Part shown: positions 1-8,246 of the stretch, one piece after another | Layout: every line of letters starts with the position of its first letter | Numbering within the stretch: position 1 is the first letter of the stretch | NCBI RefSeq assembly: GCF_001618005.1 | Contig: NZ_LQXA01000044.1 | Coordinates: 1 to 64,000, forward strand | Origin: Clavibacter tessellarius | Lineage (GTDB): Bacteria; Actinomycetota; Actinomycetes; Actinomycetales; Microbacteriaceae | DNA length: 64,000 nucleotides | Direction: 5' to 3' | Program-made: the position numbers and the translations under genes | The notes under the pieces: model-generated | The model's input: the letters and a program-made list of their open reading frames with translations, nothing else | Told to the model about the DNA's origin: nothing | Databases searched by the model: none

Positions 1-1
1 C

Positions 2-850
2 GTCGGGCACGGCAATACAGCTTCCCTGAAATCTCTTTCCGCATCGAGTAGATCCTGCATCAAAAGGTCTTGGAGCTCGAAGACTCCCGCCGATCCAGCA
101 CCCGCCGACCCCTACGGCCCCGCCGCCGAGCTCTTCGACCTCGCCGCCGCCGCGCACGCGGAGCTCACGGCCGCCGCCGTCTGCCGCCTGCTCGAGGGCC
201 GCGACCTGTCACGGGCGCCCGTGCTCGACATCGGCGCGGGCACGGGCGTCGTGATCCGGGCCGTCGCGCGCGCCCATCCCGAGGCGCGCGTGGTGGCCGC
301 CGAGCCGTCCGAGCCGCTGCGGGCCGTGCTGACCGCGCGGATCCTCGACGCCCCGGGCCTCCAGGAGCGCGTGACCGTCACCGCCGGATCCGCCCCCGAC
401 CTCGACCTGCCCGACCGCCTCTCCGCGGTGCTGCTCTGCGGCGTGCTCGGCCACCTCGACCGTGGGCAGCGCGCCCGGCTCTTCGAGCGCATCGCCGCGC
501 GGCTCCTCCCGGACGGGGTCGTCGTCGTCGAGACGATGGGCCTCGAGGCCGGGGCGCGCGTGCCCGAGTCGCGGCTCGCCCGCACGCGCGTGGGCGACGA
601 CGAGCTCGAGTGGTGGTTCCGGTCGGATCCCGCGCCCGACGGCCTGCTCGCCCTGCGCACGCGCTGGCGGAGCGTCGAGCCGGGCGGTCGCGCGCGCGAG
701 GTGCACGACGCCTACTCGTGGGATCCGGTGGGCCTCGAGGAGCTCGCCCGCGAGGCCGGCATGGACCTCGTGCGCCTGCCCGCCGCGGCCGACGCCTCCC
801 TGCCGCTGGCCGCGTTCGTCCCGCGGCGCGCGGATCCGCCCGCCGGGTGA
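2..850 (+). CDS. SAM-dependent methyltransferase, 5' end unresolved
   Basis: This is a class I SAM-dependent methyltransferase. Motif I (LDIGAGTG) begins at about position 224, followed by an acidic strand end (VAAEPSEP) and a VLGHLDRG stretch. It is a paralogue of the gene at 1836-2609: LFDLAAAAH here matches FYDLVARRH there, and both carry an E(W)WW motif. The reading frame is open to the window edge, but the first in-frame ATG/GTG/TTG is the GTG at 221, inside motif I, so it cannot be the true start. Bases 1-65 look non-coding. A TTG at 70 behind AAAAGG would encode MELEDS, similar to the LELQDY start of the paralogue, but in a frame one base off. Either the gene starts to the left of the window or there is a frameshift near 88. 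The substrate is unknown. It probably tailors the product of the cassette. Confidence 0.68.
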   Translation, partial: VGHGNTASLKSLSASSRSCIKRSWSSKTPADPAPADPYGPAAELFDLAAAAHAELTAAAVCRLLEGRDLSRAPVLDIGAGTGVVIRAVARAHPEARVVAAEPSEPLRAVLTARILDAPGLQERVTVTAGSAPDLDLPDRLSAVLLCGVLGHLDRGQRARLFERIAARLLPDGVVVVETMGLEAGARVPESRLARTRVGDDELEWWFRSDPAPDGLLALRTRWRSVEPGGRAREVHDAYSWDPVGLEELAREAGMDLVRLPAAADASLPLAAFVPRRADPPAG

Positions 851-1008
851 CGCGTCCCTCCCCATCCGATACCGCTCTTATCGCGGATGGTTCTCAACAA
901 GGGCTACGCTCCTCCCGACCGCCGACCCGCGCGCACGAGCATCCGCACGACCGCCCACCCGCATCCGCACCCGCACCCGCACCCGCACCCGAGCACGAGG
1001 AGCCCGCC

Positions 1009-1839
1009 GTGATCGACACCCCACGCATGGAGGACGCCTGGCTGCGGCGCATCCAGGCGGCGCCCGCGCCCCGCATCCGCCTCGTCTGCCTGCCGCACGC
1101 CGGCGGCGCGGCGTCCGCCTACCGCGGGTGGGCGCCGTTCGTGCCGCGGGGCGTCGAGCTCCTCGGGGTGCAGTACCCGGGCCGCGGCGACCGCTACGGC
1201 GATCCCGTCAGCCCCGACCTCGACGCGCTCGCCGCCGACGTCGCGACGGCCGTCGGCGCGCTGCCGGACCGCCTGCCGGTCGTGCTCTTCGGGCACAGCA
1301 TGGGCGCCCTGGTCGCCTACGAGACCGCGCGCCTCCTCGCGGCCGCGGGCCGCCCCGCCGTCCGGCTCGTCGTGTCGGGACGCCGCGCGCCGACCGAGCG
1401 GTGGGGCGGCACCCTGCACCGGCAGGACGACGCCGTGCTGCTCGCCGACCTCGTGCGGCAGGGCGGCACCGCGCCGGAGATCCTGGCCGACGACGACATG
1501 CGCCGCACCGTGCTCGCCTGCCTGCGCGACGACTACCGGCTGGTCGAGACGCACCGCACCCGCCCCGGCCCGGGGCCCGGCTGCCCGGTGAGCGTGTTCA
1601 GCGGCGACGCGGATCCGGAGCTCCGGCCCGCGGAGGCCGAGGCGTGGCACCGGCTCGTCGGCGACGCGGATGCCGGATCCGACGGGGACGCGCGCCCCGA
1701 CGGGGACGCGCGCCTCCGGGTGTTCCGCGGCGGTCACTTCTACCTGGCGGAGCGGCCCGCGGAGGTGGTGGAGGCGATCGTCTCCCTGCTGGATCCGGCG
1801 CTCGCGTTCCCCGCCGACGCGGAGGCGATGTTCCCGTGA
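1009..1839 (+). CDS. Type II thioesterase (alpha/beta hydrolase)
   Basis: A 276-residue protein of the GrsT/YbtT type II thioesterase family. These editing enzymes release mis-primed or stalled acyl groups from the carrier domains of non-ribosomal peptide or polyketide synthases in the cytoplasm. Visible features are the N-terminal LVCLPHAGGAASAYRGW motif, the nucleophile elbow GHSMGA, an Asp in FSGDADP and the late His in RGGHFYL. The GTG start at 1009 lies six bases after GAGGAG (997-1002). The stop overlaps the next start in GTGA, so the two genes are probably translationally coupled. A short insert rich in Asp and Gly (GDADAGSDGDARPDGDA) precedes the last strand. Its presence implies a synthase gene nearby, probably left of the window. 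Confidence 0.9.
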   Translation: MIDTPRMEDAWLRRIQAAPAPRIRLVCLPHAGGAASAYRGWAPFVPRGVELLGVQYPGRGDRYGDPVSPDLDALAADVATAVGALPDRLPVVLFGHSMGALVAYETARLLAAAGRPAVRLVVSGRRAPTERWGGTLHRQDDAVLLADLVRQGGTAPEILADDDMRRTVLACLRDDYRLVETHRTRPGPGPGCPVSVFSGDADPELRPAEAEAWHRLVGDADAGSDGDARPDGDARLRVFRGGHFYLAERPAEVVEAIVSLLDPALAFPADAEAMFP

Positions 1840-2609
1840 CGCTCGAGCTCCAGGACTACTCCCCCGGCGCGGAGTTCTACGACCTCGTGGCCCGACGGCA
1901 CACGGGGGCCATGGCGGGCGTGCTGGCCGAGGCGCTGGCGGGCGCCTCGGCGAGCGGGGCCGACGCGGGCCGCGGCCCCGACGCGGATCCCGACCCCGGC
2001 ACGATCGTGGAGCTCGGCGCGGGCACCGGCCGGGTCACGCGCCTGCTGGCCGACCTCGTGCCCGGCGCGCCGATCCTCGCCGCCGAGCCCTCCCCCGTCA
2101 TGCGCGCCGTGCTGCGGAGCCGCGTGCACGAGGATCCGGCCCTCCGCCACCGCGTGACCATCCGCCCCGAGACGGCGCAGGAGGTCGCGCTGCCCGACCG
2201 GATCCGGGCGGTCGTGCTCGTCGGCGTCGCCGGGCACCTCGGGAGCGACGACCGCGCCGACCTCTGGCGGCGCTGCCTCGAGCGGCTCGTGCCGGGCGGC
2301 GTGGTCGTCGTCGACCTGATGGGGACGAGCGCGCGCTCCCTCCCGCCGACGCGCCTGCTGCGCGAGCGCATCGGCACCCAGACCTACGAGTGGTGGACCA
2401 CGGCCGAGCCCGGCCGCGACGGCGCCACCCGCTTCACCACGCGCTGGCTCGTGCTCGACGGCGAGCGGACGGTGCGCGAGGTCCGAGGAGGATACGAATG
2501 GCACAGCCTGGACCCCGCGACGCTCGAACGGGAGGCGGGGCGGTCGTGGACCGTGCTGCGCGGCGGGGCGGAGGACGCGGCGACCGAGCTCGCGGTGCTG
2601 GGCCGATGA
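1836..2609 (+). CDS. SAM-dependent methyltransferase, second copy
   Basis: A 257-residue class I methyltransferase with motif I VELGAGTG, an acidic loop (LAAEPSP) and a GGVVVVDLMG strand. It resembles the first gene of the cassette along its length, including DPxxLxxxAG near the C-terminus, so the pair arose by duplication. An extra Ala/Gly/Asp-rich stretch (about residues 34-53) precedes motif I. It starts at GTG 1836 inside the stop of the thioesterase (GTGA), and its own stop overlaps the following ATG (ATGA), which places it inside one operon. It probably methylates the same small molecule as its paralogue, or a pathway intermediate. The acceptor atom cannot be read from the sequence. Confidence 0.85.
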   Translation: MTLELQDYSPGAEFYDLVARRHTGAMAGVLAEALAGASASGADAGRGPDADPDPGTIVELGAGTGRVTRLLADLVPGAPILAAEPSPVMRAVLRSRVHEDPALRHRVTIRPETAQEVALPDRIRAVVLVGVAGHLGSDDRADLWRRCLERLVPGGVVVVDLMGTSARSLPPTRLLRERIGTQTYEWWTTAEPGRDGATRFTTRWLVLDGERTVREVRGGYEWHSLDPATLEREAGRSWTVLRGGAEDAATELAVLGR

Positions 2610-4420
2610 CGGGCACGGAGGGCGCCCCGGTCGCGACCGGCCAGCCCGCCACCGTGGCGGTCGCCGTCCGCGCGGTCCGCGTCCGGCTGGCGGCCGCCGT
2701 GCTCCTGCAGGCCGCGGCCTCCGCGAGCGGGCTCGCCGCCGTCGTCGCGGTCGCCGAGATCGGCCGGGCCGCCGTCGCCGACCCCGGCGGTCCCCCGGCG
2801 TGGGGCGGGGTGGTCCTCGCGGCCGTCGCCGGCCTCGCGAGCCTCCTGCTCGGCGCGACCGCCGACACCCTCACCCATCTCGCCGACGCCGACCTCCAGC
2901 TCGACCTCCGACGCCGGATCGTCGCCCGGCTCGGCCGCGTGCCCCTGGCCTGGTTCGACGCGCACGACGCAGGCCGCGTCCGCCAGGCCGTTCAGCAGGA
3001 CGTCGCGGCGCTGCACGCGCTCGTCGCGCACACCCTGCTCGACGTCACGCGCCTGGTCGTGGTCACCGTCGCGTCGCTCGTCTACCTCCTCACCCTCGAC
3101 GTGCCGCTCGCGCTCGTCTGCCTCCTGCCGCTCGTCGCCGGCGTGTTCCTCTTCGCGCGGGCGATGTCCGGCGCCATGTCGTCGATGGCCGAGTACGGGC
3201 GCGCGTCGGCCGAGATCGCGGGCAGCGTGGTGGAGTTCGCCGACGGGATCCAGGTGGTCCGCTCCTTCGGCCGGCCCGGCCGCGCGCACGCCCGCTACCT
3301 GCAGGCGGTCGACGCCTTCGCCGCGTTCTTCGGCGCCTGGGTCGCGCGCACCACGGCCGTCACCACGGCGTCGTGGCTGACCGTCTCGCCGATCGGCGTG
3401 CTCGCCCTCGTCGTGCCCGTGGGCGGCGCGATGGTCGCGGCCGGCGCGCTGCCCGCCGCGGACCTCGCGCCGTTCCTCCTCCTCGCGCCCGCGATGGCGG
3501 CGCCCGTCGGCGTCATCGGCCCGCGCGCGCAGGCCATCCGGGGCGCGGTGGATGCGGCGAAGGCCGTCGACGAGGTGCTGCGCGCGCCCGTCGAGCCGGA
3601 GGTCGCCGACCCGCGCGAACCCGATGCCCGCCACGGCGCCGGCCTCGTGCTCCGCGGCGTCGGCTTCTCGTACGACGGCGAGCGGGACGCGCTCCGCGAC
3701 GTCGACCTCGACCTGGAGCCTGGATCCGTGACCGCGGTCGTCGGCCCGTCCGGATCCGGCAAGTCCACCCTCGCGGCCCTCGTCGCCCGCCTGCGCCTGC
3801 CCACCCGCGGCACCCTCGAGCTCGGCGGCGTCGACGTGCGCGACGCGACCCCGGCGGCCTGGCACGCCCAGGTCGGCTGCGTGCTGCAGGACACGGTGCT
3901 GCTGCGCGACACGGCGCTCGAGAACCTCCGGCTGGGACGCCCGGACGCCTCGCTCGACGAGGTGCGCGCCGCCGCCCGGATCGCCCAGGTCGACGACGTG
4001 ATCGACGCCCTCCCGGACGGGTACTCGACCGTGCTGGATCCCCGCGGCGGCCTCTCCGGCGGCGAGGCCCAGCGCATCGCCCTCGCCCGCGCGCTCGTCG
4101 CCGACTGCCCGGTGCTCGTGCTCGACGAGCCGATGGCGCACGCCGATCCGAGCACGGCCGCCAGGATGCAGCGCGCCCTCACCGAGGCGACCCGCGGCCG
4201 GACCGTGCTGGTCGTCGCGCACCGGCTGGAGACGGTGGAGGACGCGGACCGCATCGTCGTGATGGACGCCGGCCGCATCGTGGAGCAGGGCACGCACGCG
4301 GAGCTCCTGGCGCTCGACGGCCTGTACGCGCGGCTCCGGCGCACGGGCGCGCTGGAACCGGCCCCGACCGCCACGACCCGCACGACCCGCACGACCGACA
4401 CCGACCGGGAGGAGCGCTGA
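2606..4420 (+). CDS. ABC transporter, fused membrane and ATPase domains (first half)
   Basis: A 604-residue half-transporter of the exporter fold: six predicted membrane spans (about residues 25-330), then an ATP-binding domain with Walker A GPSGSGKST, a Q-loop VLQDTVLL, signature LSGGEAQRIALARAL, Walker B VLVLDEP and the switch His in VAHRLET. The signature is LSGGE rather than the canonical LSGGQ, and the D-loop reads AHADP. The gene pairs with the following one (ATG at 4420 shares its last base with this stop codon, TGATG), so they most likely form a heterodimer. The YbtP/YbtQ and IrtA/IrtB pairs show this arrangement beside siderophore synthases, where the exporter fold can import ferric siderophore. 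Direction of transport is not decidable here. The C-terminal tail has Thr-Arg-Thr repeats. Confidence 0.88.
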   Translation: MTGTEGAPVATGQPATVAVAVRAVRVRLAAAVLLQAAASASGLAAVVAVAEIGRAAVADPGGPPAWGGVVLAAVAGLASLLLGATADTLTHLADADLQLDLRRRIVARLGRVPLAWFDAHDAGRVRQAVQQDVAALHALVAHTLLDVTRLVVVTVASLVYLLTLDVPLALVCLLPLVAGVFLFARAMSGAMSSMAEYGRASAEIAGSVVEFADGIQVVRSFGRPGRAHARYLQAVDAFAAFFGAWVARTTAVTTASWLTVSPIGVLALVVPVGGAMVAAGALPAADLAPFLLLAPAMAAPVGVIGPRAQAIRGAVDAAKAVDEVLRAPVEPEVADPREPDARHGAGLVLRGVGFSYDGERDALRDVDLDLEPGSVTAVVGPSGSGKSTLAALVARLRLPTRGTLELGGVDVRDATPAAWHAQVGCVLQDTVLLRDTALENLRLGRPDASLDEVRAAARIAQVDDVIDALPDGYSTVLDPRGGLSGGEAQRIALARALVADCPVLVLDEPMAHADPSTAARMQRALTEATRGRTVLVVAHRLETVEDADRIVVMDAGRIVEQGTHAELLALDGLYARLRRTGALEPAPTATTRTTRTTDTDREER

Positions 4421-6162
4421 TGGGCGCGATCGACGACATCCGCCGCACCCTCGGTCCCGCGGGCGAGCGGGAGCTGCGCCCGGTGGTGGCGCGCATGGCG
4501 GCGGCGTCCGTGCTGCACGGCGCGGCGGTGGTCGCCCTCGTGCCGGTGCTGGAGCGCCTGTTCGGGCCGGATCCGTCGTCCGCGTGGCCGTGGATCGCCC
4601 TCTTCCTGCTCCTCGCCGCCGCCCACCTCGCCGTGCAGGCGCGGGCGCAGTCGGCCGCGTTCGGCGCGGGCGTGCGGGCGGCGAACGCGCTGCACCACCG
4701 CATCGGCGACCACGTGGTGCGCCTCCCGCTCGCCTGGTTCGACGCCGCGCACCGCGCCGAGCTCACGGGTGCGGCGGGCGGCAGCGTGCTCGCGTCGATG
4801 GGCGTGCCGGCGTACCTGCTGCGGCCGCTCATCACCGCGACCGTCGTGCCCGCCGTGATCGCGGTCGCGCTCCTGGTGCTGGATCCCCCGCTCGGCGTCG
4901 CCCTGCTCGTGCTCGCCCCGGTGCTCGTGCTGGCCCTCCGCCTCGGCGGCCGGATCGTGGCGCGCGCCGACGCCGCGCGCGCCGCGGCCGACACGGAGAT
5001 CGCCGAGCGCGTCGTGGAGTTCGCGCAGGCGCAGCACGTGCTGCGCGCGCACGGGCGCACGGGACGCGACGCGGGACTCGTCGACGGGATCCTGGTGCGG
5101 CACCGCGCCGCGTCCCGGGCGCTCATCGGCCGCATCGTCGCGGGGCTGGTCGCGTTCGGCACGGTCATGCGCGCCGCGCTCGTCGTGGCGCTCGTGCTCG
5201 CGGTCGACCGCGTCGGCGGCGGCCCGGTCGACGCCGGCCGCACGGTCGCGACGCTCGTGCTCGTCTTCCACGCCGCCGACCTCGTCGGCCAGGCGGCGGA
5301 GCTGGCCGTCGGGGTGCGCGCCGCGCGCCGCGATCTCGGCGCCGTCCGCCGGATCCTCGACGCCGCCCCCATCCCGGAGCGCCCGCTGGGCACGACGCTC
5401 CGGCCCGTCGGCGCCGACGTGGAGCTCGACGGCGTCTCCTTCTCCTACCCGGGATCCGCGACCCCGGCCGTCGCGGGCGTCGACGCCGCCCTGCCCGCCG
5501 GCCGCATGATCGCGCTCGTCGGCCCGTCCGGATCCGGCAAGACGACGATCGCCCGGCTCCTCGCCCGCGCCGCCGACGTGACCGACGGCGCCGTGCGGAT
5601 CGGCGGGGTCGACGTGCGCGACATGGCGCTCGCCGACGTGGCCGCGTCCGTGTCCACCGTCTTCCAGGACGTGCACCTGCTCGCCGGCACGCTCGGCGAC
5701 AACGTGCGCCTCGCGGATCCGGACGCGGACGACGCCGCCGTCACCGACGCGCTCCGCCGCGCCGGCCTGCCGCTCGGCGCCGGGCTCGACCTCGACACGC
5801 CCGTGGGCGAGGGCGGCCGGCAGCTGTCGGGCGGCCAGCGCCAGCGCGTGTCCATCGCCCGGGTGCTCCTCGCGGACACGCCCGTGGTCGTGCTCGACGA
5901 GGCCACGGCGGCGCTCGACGCGGAGAGCGCCGCGGCCGTGGGCGAGGCGATCCGGCTCCTGCGCGGGCGCCGGACCCTGCTCGTGATCGCGCACCGGCTC
6001 GACACGATCCGCAGCGCCGACGAGATCCTCGTGCTCGACGGCGGCCGACTCGTGCAGCGCGGCACGCACGACGCGCTCGCCGCCGAGCCGGGCGTCTACG
6101 CGCGGTTCCTCGCCGATCTCGAGGCGGCCGACGGCTGGCGGGTGCGGGCCCAGTACTCGTAG
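4420..6162 (+). CDS. ABC transporter, fused membrane and ATPase domains (second half)
   Basis: A 580-residue partner of the preceding half-transporter. The N-terminal membrane domain has about six spans (residues 25-300). The nucleotide-binding domain follows with Walker A GPSGSGKTT, Q-loop VFQDVHLL, signature LSGGQRQRVSIARVL, Walker B VVVLDEATAALD and switch His IAHRLDT. This half keeps the canonical catalytic set, whereas its partner deviates at the signature and D-loop, as is common in asymmetric heterodimers. It is the last gene of the rightward cassette. Its 3' end overlaps the 3' end of the convergent acetyltransferase gene by 67 bases, so no terminator separates them. Confidence 0.88.
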   Translation: MGAIDDIRRTLGPAGERELRPVVARMAAASVLHGAAVVALVPVLERLFGPDPSSAWPWIALFLLLAAAHLAVQARAQSAAFGAGVRAANALHHRIGDHVVRLPLAWFDAAHRAELTGAAGGSVLASMGVPAYLLRPLITATVVPAVIAVALLVLDPPLGVALLVLAPVLVLALRLGGRIVARADAARAAADTEIAERVVEFAQAQHVLRAHGRTGRDAGLVDGILVRHRAASRALIGRIVAGLVAFGTVMRAALVVALVLAVDRVGGGPVDAGRTVATLVLVFHAADLVGQAAELAVGVRAARRDLGAVRRILDAAPIPERPLGTTLRPVGADVELDGVSFSYPGSATPAVAGVDAALPAGRMIALVGPSGSGKTTIARLLARAADVTDGAVRIGGVDVRDMALADVAASVSTVFQDVHLLAGTLGDNVRLADPDADDAAVTDALRRAGLPLGAGLDLDTPVGEGGRQLSGGQRQRVSIARVLLADTPVVVLDEATAALDAESAAAVGEAIRLLRGRRTLLVIAHRLDTIRSADEILVLDGGRLVQRGTHDALAAEPGVYARFLADLEAADGWRVRAQYS

Positions 6163-6974
6163 CGCGACGCGGGCTGGAAGCCGAGCCCGTCGTAGAGGGC
6201 GAGCGCGCCGTCGTTCTCGGCCACGACCTGCAGCCAGAGGTCGGTGATCCCCCGCTCGACGCCCGCGCCGACCACAGCTCCCATGGCCGCCCGCGACAGG
6301 CCGCGCCGCCGGGCCTCGGGGCGCGTCGCGACGGCGAACAGCCCGCCCCAGCGGCCGACGAGCGCGAGGCGCGCGGTGGCGAGCACGCGGTCGCCGTCGC
6401 GCACTGCGGCGTACACGGCCGGGCCGCGCGCGAGGATCCCGCGGGCGACGGCGAGCTCGGCGGTTCCGCCGCGCCCGTCGACGCTCCACCACGCGTCGAG
6501 CCAGGCGTCGTCGGGCGCGTCCGCGACCGTGAGCGCGAGCACCGGATCCGTGGGGGCCGCGTCCGCTAGAAGCGCCGCCACCGCGCCGGCGTCGGCGACC
6601 TGCACGAGCGTCCGCGCCTCGGCGACGTAGCCGCGGGCGGTGAGCCGGGCGGCGAGGTCGGCGGGCTCCGACGCGGGCGACACCTGCACGCAGGGGTCGA
6701 TCCCGTGGCGGTCCGCGAACGCCTCGACCGCGTCGAGGGCAGCGTCCGTGTCGTCGACCGGGCCGGCCGGGAGCACGGAGTTCGCGCGCTTCGTCACGCC
6801 GCCCGCGGCGCGCAGGATCCAGCCGCCGTGCCGCTCGCGGTGCTCCGCTGGCCAGCCGCGGTCGGCGAGGTCGTCGAGGAGCGCGGCCGCGGCGCGCGCG
6901 TCCATGGCGCGCAGGGCCGCGGCGGATGCGGCGCCGAGGGCGTCGCCGCCCCGGGCGCCGCCCTCCGCGCTCAC
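6096..6974 (-). CDS. GNAT family N-acetyltransferase
   Basis: A 292-residue protein with a C-terminal GNAT fold: the acetyl-CoA loop is seen in VATRPEARRRGLSRAAM and the closing strands in LQVVAENDGALALYDGLGF. The N-terminal half (WPAEHRERHGGWILRAAGGVTKRANSV) matches the extension seen in actinobacterial GNATs of this size. Substrate unknown. The GTG start at 6974 overlaps the stop of the dipeptidase (GTGA), so the two genes form one leftward transcription unit with the aldo/keto reductase upstream. The final 67 bases run antisense into the ABC transporter gene. Confidence 0.85.
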   Translation of the reverse strand: MSAEGGARGGDALGAASAAALRAMDARAAAALLDDLADRGWPAEHRERHGGWILRAAGGVTKRANSVLPAGPVDDTDAALDAVEAFADRHGIDPCVQVSPASEPADLAARLTARGYVAEARTLVQVADAGAVAALLADAAPTDPVLALTVADAPDDAWLDAWWSVDGRGGTAELAVARGILARGPAVYAAVRDGDRVLATARLALVGRWGGLFAVATRPEARRRGLSRAAMGAVVGAGVERGITDLWLQVVAENDGALALYDGLGFQPASRYEYWARTRQPSAASRSARNRA

Positions 6975-8239
6975 GCCAGGTCCCCCGCGTCCGCCGGCGC
7001 GCGCGACACCTCGTCGTCCGCATCCGCCGCCCGCAGCACGCGCAGCGCGTTGCCGCCCGCGAGCGCCCGCAGGTCTCCGTCCGACCAGCCCCGCTCGGCG
7101 AGCGCCGCGATCAGCGCCGGGTAGCACGACACGTCCTCGAGCCCGTCGGGAGTGCGGTCGATGCCGTCGTAGTCGCCGCCGAGGCCCACGTGCCGGGGTC
7201 CGGCGACCTCGCGGATCCGCTCCACGTGCCGCACGACGTCGGCGAGCGTCGCGCGCGGCCGATCCCCCGGGCGGCGCGCGGCGACGGCCTGCACGCCCTC
7301 GTGGTCGCGCGGATCCACGCCCTCGGCCACGGCGAGCGCCAGCGTCTCGTCGTGCCACGCCGCCACCGCGGGTGACACGAACTGCGGGACGAAGGTCGCC
7401 ATGCAGACACCGTCGTTCGCGGGGAGCGCGGCGAGCACGTCGTCCGGCACGTTCCGCGGCACGTCGCACTCGGCGCGCGCCCCGGAGTGCGTGAACAGCA
7501 CGGGACGGCGGGCGATCCGCAGCGCGTGCCGCATCACGTCGGCCGACACGTGCGAGAGGTCGACGATCATGCCGATCCGCTCCATCTCGGCGACCACGCG
7601 CTCGCCGGCCGGGCTCAGCCCGTGCAGCACGGGCGCGTCGGTCGCGGAGTCGGCCCAGGGCACGTTCGCGTTGTGGGTGAGCGTCATGTAGCGGACGCCG
7701 AGCGCCCGCATCGCCCGCAGCACGCCGAGGGATCCGCCGATCGAGTGGCCGCCCTCCATGCCGAGGAGCGATGCGATCCGGCCGGACGCGACGACGCGCT
7801 CCACGTCGTCGGCCGTCACGGCGAGCGCGAGCCGGTCCGGGTGCGCGGCGACGAGCCGGCGCGCCACATCGATCTGCTCCAGCGTGGAGCGCACCGGATC
7901 CACGTCCGGCAGGTCCGGCACCCACACCGACCAGAACTGCGCCGCCATGCGGCCGCGGTCGAGGCGCGGCAGGTCGGTGTGCAGGCCGGGCACGGCGTCC
8001 TCCACCGCGAGCCGGGCGAGCACGTCGTCGCCGACGGACGCGCCCCGGCCGCCCTCCCGCACCGCGCGCTCGCGGAGCGCCCAGGCGAGGTCGTCGTGGC
8101 CGTCGACGATGCCCTGCGCGTCGAGGATCCGGCTCACCCGGTCGGCGAGGGCGGCGCGGTCGGCCGGAGCGGGGAGAGCGGCGAGGCCGGCGGGAGCGGC
8201 GCCCTCGGCGAGGTGGGCGGGGGCGGGGGCGTCCGTCAT
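6971..8239 (-). CDS. Membrane dipeptidase (peptidase M19 family)
   Basis: A 422-residue zinc dipeptidase of family M19, which hydrolyses a broad range of dipeptides including forms with a D-residue or dehydro side chain. The metal ligands of the family are visible in order: HDD near residue 45, Glu in MEGGHSIGG, His in VDLSHVSADV, His in LFTHSGARA and Asp in GGDYDGID. No signal peptide or lipobox is seen, so it is probably cytoplasmic, as in other bacterial members. An Ala/Pro-rich leader of about 25 residues precedes the barrel. It begins eight bases after the stop of the aldo/keto reductase and is coupled to the acetyltransferase after it. Confidence 0.9.
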   Translation of the reverse strand: MTDAPAPAHLAEGAAPAGLAALPAPADRAALADRVSRILDAQGIVDGHDDLAWALRERAVREGGRGASVGDDVLARLAVEDAVPGLHTDLPRLDRGRMAAQFWSVWVPDLPDVDPVRSTLEQIDVARRLVAAHPDRLALAVTADDVERVVASGRIASLLGMEGGHSIGGSLGVLRAMRALGVRYMTLTHNANVPWADSATDAPVLHGLSPAGERVVAEMERIGMIVDLSHVSADVMRHALRIARRPVLFTHSGARAECDVPRNVPDDVLAALPANDGVCMATFVPQFVSPAVAAWHDETLALAVAEGVDPRDHEGVQAVAARRPGDRPRATLADVVRHVERIREVAGPRHVGLGGDYDGIDRTPDGLEDVSCYPALIAALAERGWSDGDLRALAGGNALRVLRAADADDEVSRAPADAGDLA

Positions 8240-8246
8240 CCGCGGA

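Noticed and set aside
957-990. CCGCAC hexamer run before the thioesterase as a possible repeat element or CRISPR-like structure
   Set aside because: A simple low-complexity GC run of about five units with no spacers; no CRISPR array or cas gene is present in the window.
70-1839. A 589-residue frame spanning the first methyltransferase and the thioesterase
   Set aside because: The first 300 residues are Arg/Pro-rich nonsense from the wrong frame of the methyltransferase; only the part from GTG 1009 is a real protein.
3295-7023. A 1242-residue leftward frame through the ABC transporter genes
   Set aside because: Composition is almost entirely Arg, Gly, Ala and Pro, the usual antisense shadow of GC-rich genes, and it covers well-supported genes on the other strand.
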